Source of the DNA: Hyphomonas sp.
GTDB lineage: Bacteria > Pseudomonadota > Alphaproteobacteria > Caulobacterales > Hyphomonadaceae
Assembly: GCA_002700305.1 (NCBI GenBank)
Contig: PACZ01000006.1
Location: 1 to 64,000 of the forward strand
Direction of reading: 5' to 3'
DNA: 64,000 nt
Positions 28,570 to 36,894 of this stretch are shown here, one piece after another (positions within the stretch are counted from its first letter, which is position 1; every line of letters starts with the position of its first letter). The notes beneath the pieces were generated by a model. That model made no database searches and was not told where the DNA came from. It was given only the letters and a program-made list of their open reading frames with translations. Both the position numbers and the translations under genes were made by a program.

Positions 28570-29949
28570 TCAGAGCAGGACGAGCGTGGCCAGTCCCAGG
28601 AAGGAGAAAAATGCCATCACATCGGTCAGCGTCAACACAAAGACCGACGAGGCCACCGCCGGGTCCGCCCCCAGCTTCTTGAGCCCCAGCGGCACGAGAA
28701 TGCCCAGGAGGCAGGTCCAGGTAAACGTCATCACGACGGCAGCCATCGCAACCCCGGCAAGCAGCAGGTCGCCAAACCAAATGAGGATAATCCCGGAAAC
28801 AACCAATGAAAACATGAGGCCGTTGCCAAGCCCCGTCAGCAACTCACGAACGACAGTCCTGCGAACCGCAGGCCCTTCCAGTTCACGTTCGGCAATCGCG
28901 CGAACCGCAACAGCGAGTGTCTGGCTCCCCGCATTTCCGCCAAGAGCAGAAATCATCGGCATCAACACCGCCAGCGCGACCACTTTGTTAAGCGTCCCTT
29001 CGAAAATGGAAATCACCGCTGAAACAGCAAACGCCGTGCAAACATTGACCACAAGCCAAGGAGATCTGGCCCGAATCGAATCCCAGACCGAATCCGACGT
29101 ATCGGCCGATGTCACACCAGACAGGGCGAGAAAGTCTTCCGTGTTTTCATCCTGGATGACGTCCACCATGTCGTCGACGGTGATCATACCGACAAGCCGC
29201 CCATGGTCATCCAGAACTGGGGCCGACGCCAGAGAGTACTTCTGAAACTGATAGGCGACCTCTTCCTGGTCCATCTCAGTCGTAATGTTGGACAAGAGCG
29301 GCAACATGATTGCCGAAAGAGGTGTATCCCGAGAAGTCCGCAATAATTGAGACAATGGAACGGCGCCCAGCGGCCTGTAGGCTGGGTCTGTGATATAGAT
29401 CTCGTAAAATGTTTCGGGCAGTTCCTCGCCCCGTTCACGCGCATAATCGATCGTGTCGCCGACACTCCAATATTCCGGTGCCGCAACGAACTCACGCTGC
29501 ATGAGGCGGCCGGCGGACTCCTCCTCGAAGGCCAGGCCCTGCTCATATTGGGCCCGTTCAGCGGGAGCGAGATCGACCAGGATGCGTTCGCGCCGGTCGT
29601 CTTCAAGATCCTCAAGGATCGTGGTCGCGTCATCTGAGTCGAGTTCGTCGATGGCGGTCGCGACCGCCGCATCCGGCATCGCCTGAATTGCGCCTTCGCG
29701 GTATTCGTCGCGCAATTCGATCAGGATATTGGGGGGAAGCTCTCCCCCCAGAATGCCGACCAGCTCCTGAACCCGTTCGTAACTCAGCTGCTCCAACAGG
29801 TCAGCAGCATCGGCTGGGTGCATCCGGCGCAGATGACGATCGACCCAGCGGACGTCGTGATCGTCGATGGCATCCTGAAGTTCTTCAATGTCGCGTTCGG
29901 AAATGGTGCCGGCAACCTGTTCGGTCTCGATCGCTTCGGAATTCTCCAT
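28570..29949 (-). CDS. mgtE: MgtE family magnesium transporter
   Basis: 459 aa. The order is MgtE N domain (helical, about 10-130, with MHPADAADLLEQL), two CBS domains (about 130-260, ending VDDMVDVIQDE) and five membrane helices with the pore signature SALGGNAGSQTLAVAVRAIA. It imports Mg2+ and is gated by cytosolic Mg2+ binding to the N and CBS domains. The ATG at 29949 is preferred; a start at 29967 would add six residues. It lies just downstream of the four-gene signalling module but is a common housekeeping transporter. Confidence 0.93.
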   Translation of the reverse strand: MENSEAIETEQVAGTISERDIEELQDAIDDHDVRWVDRHLRRMHPADAADLLEQLSYERVQELVGILGGELPPNILIELRDEYREGAIQAMPDAAVATAIDELDSDDATTILEDLEDDRRERILVDLAPAERAQYEQGLAFEEESAGRLMQREFVAAPEYWSVGDTIDYARERGEELPETFYEIYITDPAYRPLGAVPLSQLLRTSRDTPLSAIMLPLLSNITTEMDQEEVAYQFQKYSLASAPVLDDHGRLVGMITVDDMVDVIQDENTEDFLALSGVTSADTSDSVWDSIRARSPWLVVNVCTAFAVSAVISIFEGTLNKVVALAVLMPMISALGGNAGSQTLAVAVRAIAERELEGPAVRRTVVRELLTGLGNGLMFSLVVSGIILIWFGDLLLAGVAMAAVVMTFTWTCLLGILVPLGLKKLGADPAVASSVFVLTLTDVMAFFSFLGLATLVLL

Positions 29950-30023
29950 AGGACCGGCCTCCCGCATGATTGCTATTCTGACGACACTATCAGGAGACGG
30001 GTTGCCTCGGCGTTACGTCCGGG

Positions 30024-32363
30024 TCAATCCCCTTCGTCAACCAACATCCGGCTGCTCAGGGTTCTGCGCTCCATCGCCGTCGAGGCCACGTGAAGCAGCA
30101 TGAAGAGCACCCCCGAAAGCAGGACCGACAACAACACCTGCCATCCATCAACTGCGTGCTTCGTCAGATAGTCCCCAAACCGGCCCAACCGCTCCGGCGC
30201 CGGTGGCATCATCGGCGCGACCATACGGCCGAGCGGTTCAGAAACAACCACCGAGGGGGTGATCGCGAAGCCGAGCAGGAAAATCAGCCGCTGAAACGCG
30301 CGGGCCCCGATTTCGAGCGTCTTTTCGATGCTGCTGAGCATGAGTTCAGTCAGGTTCGAATACCGTTCACTGCGCTCGGTGAGCCCCCAGCGTTTGTCCA
30401 GAGCTTCCCGCCAATTCTGCAGGGACGGATTGCTCGTCGCCGAGACGCCGCTTTCGGCAATCCGGGCTTCAAATGTCCGGTCGACCCGTTTCAGCAACAT
30501 CTGCAACGCCACTGTACGCTTTAACAGCCCCTCCAATTTGCGGCGGTTCGGCCCCCGCCATCGCCCCCTGTTTTTGCCGGATTTGTTTGAAGGCGGGTCC
30601 ATCAGGGTCGCGAAGCGCTCCTGGAGGTTCGCCAGTTCCAGATAAGCCGTCTTCAACGCAGCGTCTTTCGCAGCGCAGGCCTCAAACTGGGCAACCAGTT
30701 GCGAGCTATCGAGCATCCAGGGCCGCCAGTCATCAAACAACACCGCACCATCTTCGGTGACGATCACGAACCCGCCTTTGACATTTATACGGTCGTAGCT
30801 CATCGGATCGTATATCAGGGAAAATGTTCCATGCGGGATGTCTCCCTGCCGCGGGATGCTCGCCATAGCCCCCTCAACCGACGGCAACGACATCGCGCGG
30901 CCGTCATCGGGGCTCCCCTGCGCCCAACGAAGGTTGACCAATCGCTTGTCCCCACTCGTGACGGGCTTCGGCTCCTGCACAACATCCCAGAGTGAACGCT
31001 TCTCCAGGACAGCCTTTTCAGCAGGCCCATGGGTCTGGACCACGCGGATTTCCTTCAGCGGGTTGCTTGTCTCCCAGACAATCCTCTGGATGTCTTCCCA
31101 ATCTAGAAAGCTGCCGCGACTTGCAATTTCGGGCAGTCCCTGCCCGGTCTCGAAACCACGGGGAGAGGCAATCAGCGTGTATCGGCCGCCATCCTGATAC
31201 CAGGGCTCGTTCCAGACCGCCGGATCCAGGCCGGGCAGCCGCCGCGGTGCGTCTGACGGCCGGGTCACGCTTGCCGCTTTCCAGGCATCGCTTTCCGCGG
31301 ACTCAATCGCGTCATAAATCGGTTTCAGGCATATGCCGCTGTCCGGATCGCTCGACAGGGTGAAGCGATTGCCGGGCGTGGCGTTCGGCCTGTAAGCGAC
31401 GGCAACATCGAACCCGCGTTTCATCGGCGAATTCTCTGTATCCTTTCGGTAAAAGAGCTTGGCCGCGCCCGCTTCTTCTTCCTCTTCGTAAATCAAAGCA
31501 TCGGCAATCCGCACCCGCTCCCCTGGTTTTCCGTCATGTCCCAACAAGGGCAGTCTGAGCTGTACGATATTGGCATGCTCCAGCCATGCCTGATAAATGT
31601 CCTGCTCACGCTCGAGCGCGGATTGGAACGCCTGCTGATGATGGAGTGACGGACTTTCGGGCAGCCGATCAACCAGGCAACCTTGGCGCAAAGCATCTGT
31701 CAGGAACTGAACACCACTTGTCCAGGCATTGCTCAGTGACTGCGGATCAATCCATTGATCCTCCTTTGCAGGTGCTCCGTCTCCTGATTGAGCCGACGAA
31801 GCCCGCGTAAAGATGGCATGCGATCCTGCGGATTGTAGCGCACACCAGTTCCGCATGGGGTCTCCGGTGACATTTCCGTCCCGCCGATGGCGGGAAACAG
31901 CCTCGATCCACGGCTGCAACTCAGGCGGAACCTGGTTTGACAGCAATCGGATCGCCAGGATCACGAAAGCCAGCAGCCGGTCTGGTGTCGCATCATCCTG
32001 CACAACCAAAGCGCCAGAATTCAGGCGGGATACCAATGAGGCCGCATCGCCTGACGGCGGCAGCAAAGGTGCCATTTCGGGACTGGCTGCCAATTCGGAC
32101 AGGCACCTGAAGCCCGCATACGGACCTGTCAGGCTTGGAACAACCAATATCCCGTTTTGCGGATCAGGTTGACTGACGCCGATCGCAATCACATCCGTAT
32201 CCAGATGGGTCACCGCCTGGCTACCAAGCGGAACGGATCGTATATTTAGCTTCTCAACCGTCTGAAAAGCCTTGAAGACTTCTTCAAGTACACCGCCCAT
32301 ACCTGTACCTACGCCTGAGAACCAATAAGAAGCCGAGTGTATTGGTTCGGTTAGAGGTTGCAA
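30024..32363 (-). CDS. module protein D: large protein with C-terminal membrane anchor, unknown function
   Basis: 779 aa, not recognised. The N-terminus has a glycine-rich loop (FSGVGTGMGGVLEEVF, residues 16-31) followed by alternating strand-helix sequence (VIAIGVSQ, GILVVPSL) that could be a nucleotide-binding Rossmann- or tubulin-like fold; this is a faint resemblance only. The middle is mixed; residues around 570-680 are helical with long charged stretches. Two hydrophobic segments near the C-terminus (about 690-712 and 741-762) should anchor it in the inner membrane. It is the last gene of a four-gene operon, starting 7 bases after the radical SAM gene stop. Confidence 0.65.
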   Translation of the reverse strand: MQPLTEPIHSASYWFSGVGTGMGGVLEEVFKAFQTVEKLNIRSVPLGSQAVTHLDTDVIAIGVSQPDPQNGILVVPSLTGPYAGFRCLSELAASPEMAPLLPPSGDAASLVSRLNSGALVVQDDATPDRLLAFVILAIRLLSNQVPPELQPWIEAVSRHRRDGNVTGDPMRNWCALQSAGSHAIFTRASSAQSGDGAPAKEDQWIDPQSLSNAWTSGVQFLTDALRQGCLVDRLPESPSLHHQQAFQSALEREQDIYQAWLEHANIVQLRLPLLGHDGKPGERVRIADALIYEEEEEAGAAKLFYRKDTENSPMKRGFDVAVAYRPNATPGNRFTLSSDPDSGICLKPIYDAIESAESDAWKAASVTRPSDAPRRLPGLDPAVWNEPWYQDGGRYTLIASPRGFETGQGLPEIASRGSFLDWEDIQRIVWETSNPLKEIRVVQTHGPAEKAVLEKRSLWDVVQEPKPVTSGDKRLVNLRWAQGSPDDGRAMSLPSVEGAMASIPRQGDIPHGTFSLIYDPMSYDRINVKGGFVIVTEDGAVLFDDWRPWMLDSSQLVAQFEACAAKDAALKTAYLELANLQERFATLMDPPSNKSGKNRGRWRGPNRRKLEGLLKRTVALQMLLKRVDRTFEARIAESGVSATSNPSLQNWREALDKRWGLTERSERYSNLTELMLSSIEKTLEIGARAFQRLIFLLGFAITPSVVVSEPLGRMVAPMMPPAPERLGRFGDYLTKHAVDGWQVLLSVLLSGVLFMLLHVASTAMERRTLSSRMLVDEGD

Positions 32364-32370
32364 CCGGTCA

Positions 32371-33843
32371 TCAGAGCCGCCCGAGGGTATTGTACCGCTT
32401 CAGCCGCGAAATGGCGTCAGCATTTTCCGGTCGATCGAAAGATCCGCCTTCTACGGCGAGTCCTTCATCATTCAGACCGAAGTAAAGGCGCACATGGTTC
32501 GGCGACGCCTGTTTGAGGTAGTCAACCATCAGGTCCAGATTCGGCGGCGTGAAACTGCCGTCCCTGAAGGCAGTCTCAAGCTCTGTGCCCACAGCCGCAT
32601 ATGTCGGGTTGATATGAAGTGTGATCGCGACACCATACTCTTGCGAAAGACCGTCAAAAAACCGGATCGCCTGATCGATATCGTCAACGGCTTCGTGATC
32701 GCTGATGCCCGGCACCGGCTTGAGCATCATGTAACAGCGCAAATCACCACCCGCTTCGCCGAGCGATTTCACCAGGGCCTGGATCGCTCTGTCCGACAGG
32801 CCTTTTCGAATTACCCGGTTCCTCAGGTGCTTGTCGAACACTTCCACGCCGAGCGCGAGCTCAAAGGAAAGGTCCGGCTTGCCCGCAAGCTCAATCACCT
32901 TTGCAATAGAGGCCAGCTTTTCCGGCGTGACAAACTCTGCGCGGGTTTCCAGGCTGATCCGCCTCAGCTTCGGCATCCGCGCTGCAGCAACCTGTATACT
33001 GTGCAGCAGAACCGATTGCGGAAATGTCGGCTCATCCAACACGCTGCCATTGTTCGATATGACCAGCGTCCGGATGGAGGCCAGCTCCTCTTCGGTCCAG
33101 GCCACACGGAACACATAGTCTGTCTGCTCGATCAGATCATGCGGCAGGATCTTCGCCTGAGACGACAGATCCGGCAGGGCGCAGCCCTGGCAAACCTTAT
33201 AAGTACAGGCCGGCGAGAAATATACGATGAACGCGACGGTCCCCCCTATGGTTTCGCTCATCCAGTACTGGATGGGACGGTTCACGGGGTGGAAAAATTT
33301 GACGATCGCCGGCGTCGGTTCAGGCTGACGGTTCGGCAGCGGCAAGTCACAACGCTGCAGCAGGAGCGCCAACGGAACCGTGGAGACCAGATCAAGCAGC
33401 GCGATCAGGAAGTCCCGCGTTGCGCCTGCTTCAAGGTGCGCCTGCAAGGCAGCCACGTGGTCACGAGAGTCGATTATCCTCTCAAGCTCTGCCCTGTGGC
33501 CGTGAAAAAAGCGGACCAGTTGCGGCAGGGTATCGACACCAAATTGATCATAGCAGATCCAGTCGGCAACCGCTCCGACAAACAGCTTGTGCAGGACGCC
33601 TGTGCGTGAAGATCCAAATACGCTTGACGTTGCAAGTTTCAGGCGGACATCAGCCAACACCCATAGACAGGCATCCGTCAGCGTATCGACCGTCTCTGGC
33701 CGGGGCGTCGCAACACCCAGTGCGCTTTCATAAATACTCGTATCGAATTCAGTATCGTCAACGCGCTGGTTGACCGACACAACAACAGCGCCCTGCTGTC
33801 GCATCACACGGCGCACCGCCGTCGCTCGGCTTTCGCTTATCAT
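32371..33843 (-). CDS. module protein C: radical SAM enzyme resembling archaeosine-synthase-type proteins
   Basis: 490 aa. An N-terminal helical region of about 180 residues precedes a radical SAM domain with Cys213, Cys218 and Cys221 (FSPACTYKVCQGCALP), a CX4CX2C spacing different from the canonical CX3CX2C. The following TLVISNNGSVLDEPTFP, LRRISLETRAEFV, FELALGVEVFDKHLRNRVIRKGLS and CYMMLKPVPGISDHEA segments follow the pattern of the Elp3/RaSEA/YgiQ-like groups. The substrate is unknown. It begins 6 bases after the stop of the 1014-aa gene. Spontaneous loss of the cluster motif is not evident, so it is probably active. Confidence 0.8.
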   Translation of the reverse strand: MISESRATAVRRVMRQQGAVVVSVNQRVDDTEFDTSIYESALGVATPRPETVDTLTDACLWVLADVRLKLATSSVFGSSRTGVLHKLFVGAVADWICYDQFGVDTLPQLVRFFHGHRAELERIIDSRDHVAALQAHLEAGATRDFLIALLDLVSTVPLALLLQRCDLPLPNRQPEPTPAIVKFFHPVNRPIQYWMSETIGGTVAFIVYFSPACTYKVCQGCALPDLSSQAKILPHDLIEQTDYVFRVAWTEEELASIRTLVISNNGSVLDEPTFPQSVLLHSIQVAAARMPKLRRISLETRAEFVTPEKLASIAKVIELAGKPDLSFELALGVEVFDKHLRNRVIRKGLSDRAIQALVKSLGEAGGDLRCYMMLKPVPGISDHEAVDDIDQAIRFFDGLSQEYGVAITLHINPTYAAVGTELETAFRDGSFTPPNLDLMVDYLKQASPNHVRLYFGLNDEGLAVEGGSFDRPENADAISRLKRYNTLGRL

Positions 33844-33849
33844 GGTCCG

Positions 33850-36800
33850 TCAACTCTTGTGCTTCCGGGTATGAATAACGCCATCGACATAGTCTGCATA
33901 GACAAAGCGTTTGACGGTATCCTGCCCCTCATGACCCGGCGTATATACCATGTACCCGCCCTCTTCCGCCTCCTCCAACAAGAGGAATTGCTTCAGCACT
34001 TCGGGATTTGCCTCCGGTATCCGGGCCAACCGGAACAGGCCATCGTCGATCGCTGAGGCTTGCGCTTCATGTCCGGCTGCGTAGAGCACGAATTTCAGTT
34101 GCTGCGCGAGCCCTTCAAGCCCGTACAGGAAGAATTCCAGCAATTGATTCCGCGCCGCAGGAATGAGGTCAGGTGCCGTGGCCTTGTCCATGTTGCGGCG
34201 ATCATAGAGCATCGACAAGAAATGATAGCCGTCCGCATAAAGGATCGGACGTAATGCCTGATTGAGGCTGGCGCCCGTCGCAGCGGCAGCCAGAAGCATA
34301 TCACTCTGAAACGCAAAGGATGTCAGCTTGTCATAGGCATTGCGGCCCGCGAAATCCGACACATCCGGAAAGGCTTTCAGCGTATCCTGCATTCCGAATT
34401 CAGGCTGATACATGAATCGAATCAAATCAGCCGCCTTCAGGGGGGTGTCACCAGAAGACAGCAAGCCGTCATGAAGTGACATGAACAGATTCGAGATGAA
34501 GTCCGTGCCCTCAGCTTCTGCTGTCGCTTGTTGTACCCGTCCGATCAAACGAATCTGATCCATCGCACCATTCACGACTTCGACCTGCTCGTTCCAGAAC
34601 TGGACCTCGTTGGGCACGATGAGCGCAGGGAACGTAACGGCCCGATTGCCACGTATTTTCTCGAGAAACGGCTTGGGCGACTGCGCAGATCGCATCTTCG
34701 ATGCAGCCCGATCAATGTCTTTCTTCGATCTGTACCCTTCGGCATTTGCGACGGAATACATGATGTAAGAGATCCGCACCGCATTTCGCTGGAACGCCAT
34801 CATCGCATTCCACATCCGGTTCCGGCGGGTTTCGTTCCACTCCACCGCCAGTTTGCGTTCTTCGATACTGCTCAACAGGTGACTGAGCGGTCTCGCCCAG
34901 GCCGCGGGCAACTGGGTCAGGACGCGCTTTGCCCAGTCCATCCTCTGGCGATAGAATCTTGCCCGCAACTCGAGACGGTTGAGCGCCATCCGGCCATCAA
35001 ACAGAACCGTCGCAGCATCCAGTTCATTGGCATGCGGAAAGAAGTAACGACCGCCATCGATATGGAGGCGGTCGTTCAGGTGTGTGGAAACCGGAAACAC
35101 CGAATGCGGCCAGCGATGCCGTTCGAAGCCTTCCCAGTCCACATTGCCTTCCCGGGCGAGCAGCGTCTCAATGGGCGGGTCGAGCAGGAGTTCTGCGGCG
35201 CGGTTCAAATTCTCGATCACCTCTTCGGGAAAGCGATCAAGGATTCGTCGGTCCGGCTTTGAGATGTAGGGTTTGGCTTCAGTGGCAAGGTGGCGCGCGA
35301 TCACCAGACTGTGTTCGGCCCAGTCGGCCTCATGCTTGTGTCCTTCCGGAACGCATCCGTACGGCGTATTCCAGCTTTTCACGAGCCAGTTGTGAAATGC
35401 GCGAACCGTCCAGAGCGGCAGGTGTTCTTTCTGCCCGCCCTCCTCAAGGACAGAGCGGGCGGTCTTGAACAGACGTTCCGGCGGCACAGGTCGACCGTCT
35501 GCTAACCGGGCCGGCAGTTCCGCCAATGCCTCATCTTCGGCCCAATCCATAATAGTCAGCGCCGACTCAAACAGCTCCGTCAGAATTTCATTCGGATCGG
35601 AAATCTTTTCCGCAACGCGGTCCGCTTCCAGAAGGAAATCCCAATTGATCGGATCAATGAGGAGTTCCGGATTCTCCAGAAAGACAGAGTCTATCTGCAT
35701 ACGGACCCCTCCGGCACTCGATTTCTCGATGGCGCGCCCGACCAGATTATGCAGAACAAAACGGCTGGCCCGTTTCAGAAGCTCTTCGCGTGCAGAGGCG
35801 TCCTGCAACCGGGTCTCCGGCAGGTCATCATAAAAGACGCCCGGAACCATACCCAATCGAGAGAGCAACATGTCCGAACTGTCGTCCGGAGGAAGCACGA
35901 AGACGACTTTATTCCTGGGGAACATCTCGATCACGCGGCTCATGAGCACCTCTTCGTGATCGTACTGGCTCGAAGTCCGCTTCTTCGAGAATTCATCCTC
36001 TCCACAGAACCTGACGACCAGGACCGAATTGTCCCGCCGCGAACGAAACTCTTCCAGTATGGCCGGCGTTGCCTCGACACTTTCAAGGTATTCAATATGC
36101 CGCGGCGCATTTCGATGACTTCGTTCCACAGCGAGACAAACGCACTGCAGAATGAAGTTCCGGCTATGCGACCGTGGCGAGCGCAGCGCGATCCGGTTGC
36201 AGGACCGGACATATTCAGACCGTAATTCCCACCGCTCAACAAAATCGCGATGGGCTCCGAAGAATGGAAAGTACGAAATGGAAAACCGTTCCGCATCTGA
36301 TTTTGCGGTGCGCATCAGGTTCATGCGTTCCGCAATACGGCTGAGATCAAGCCAGCCGATATTCGCTCGAAACTCCTGAAGGATATACCGCGCCGCATCC
36401 TGGGGCATGATCGACCCACGGCCGCGGCGTTCTTTCTGAAAGTACGGCCTGCCTTGCAGGCCAACCGAAATCAAACTCTTCTGTCCCTCGCTGGCGGAGC
36501 TGAGAAAGATAAAAGGGATACCGTGCTTCGCCAGGCGCTCGGCTGCTGCAACACCATTGCGAATTCGGGGTTCGTAGTCGCAATCGGGATCCGGCGTGGC
36601 ACCTTCGACGGGTGGCCGGTGCTCCGGAACGCGCAGGTCAATCACGCCAAACAGGAAACGAGAATAGCGCTCCGGGCCATTCAGATAGTCATCAAGCGCC
36701 TCATTGAACTCTTCCAGACAAGTTACGGGAAAAATGGCCAGGTTCAGCAAACGGTTGATCCTGTGATCGGTCGTGCTGAGCGATCGCTGCCATACCTTCA

Positions 36801-36894
36801 GATCAGAATCTTCGCCGCGATAATCCGCGTCCAGGAAATTGTCGTCGAGCCACAGCAAGTTCCCGCCGGTGTATATCTGCTTATCCATCGGCAA
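33850..36894 (-). CDS. module protein B: large protein with N-terminal receiver-like domain
   Basis: 1014 aa. Residues 10-160 read as a response-receiver fold: acidic pair Asp17-Asp18 (LLWLDDNF), candidate phospho-acceptor Asp86 (LFGVIDLRVPEH), Ser132/Ser133 (IPFIFLSSASE) and Lys154 (YFQKERRG). The rest, about 850 residues, is largely helical with no motif I recognise and no membrane segment. No DNA-binding output domain is visible. The start overlaps the end of the 1403-aa gene by 14 bases. It is probably the phosphorylation target of protein A (inference). Confidence 0.7.
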   Translation of the reverse strand: MPMDKQIYTGGNLLWLDDNFLDADYRGEDSDLKVWQRSLSTTDHRINRLLNLAIFPVTCLEEFNEALDDYLNGPERYSRFLFGVIDLRVPEHRPPVEGATPDPDCDYEPRIRNGVAAAERLAKHGIPFIFLSSASEGQKSLISVGLQGRPYFQKERRGRGSIMPQDAARYILQEFRANIGWLDLSRIAERMNLMRTAKSDAERFSISYFPFFGAHRDFVERWELRSEYVRSCNRIALRSPRSHSRNFILQCVCLAVERSHRNAPRHIEYLESVEATPAILEEFRSRRDNSVLVVRFCGEDEFSKKRTSSQYDHEEVLMSRVIEMFPRNKVVFVLPPDDSSDMLLSRLGMVPGVFYDDLPETRLQDASAREELLKRASRFVLHNLVGRAIEKSSAGGVRMQIDSVFLENPELLIDPINWDFLLEADRVAEKISDPNEILTELFESALTIMDWAEDEALAELPARLADGRPVPPERLFKTARSVLEEGGQKEHLPLWTVRAFHNWLVKSWNTPYGCVPEGHKHEADWAEHSLVIARHLATEAKPYISKPDRRILDRFPEEVIENLNRAAELLLDPPIETLLAREGNVDWEGFERHRWPHSVFPVSTHLNDRLHIDGGRYFFPHANELDAATVLFDGRMALNRLELRARFYRQRMDWAKRVLTQLPAAWARPLSHLLSSIEERKLAVEWNETRRNRMWNAMMAFQRNAVRISYIMYSVANAEGYRSKKDIDRAASKMRSAQSPKPFLEKIRGNRAVTFPALIVPNEVQFWNEQVEVVNGAMDQIRLIGRVQQATAEAEGTDFISNLFMSLHDGLLSSGDTPLKAADLIRFMYQPEFGMQDTLKAFPDVSDFAGRNAYDKLTSFAFQSDMLLAAAATGASLNQALRPILYADGYHFLSMLYDRRNMDKATAPDLIPAARNQLLEFFLYGLEGLAQQLKFVLYAAGHEAQASAIDDGLFRLARIPEANPEVLKQFLLLEEAEEGGYMVYTPGHEGQDTVKRFVYADYVDGVIHTRKHKS

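Noticed and set aside
27521-29245. 574-codon open frame antisense to spmX and mgtE
   Set aside because: Ser/Arg-rich product spanning two well-defined genes on the other strand.
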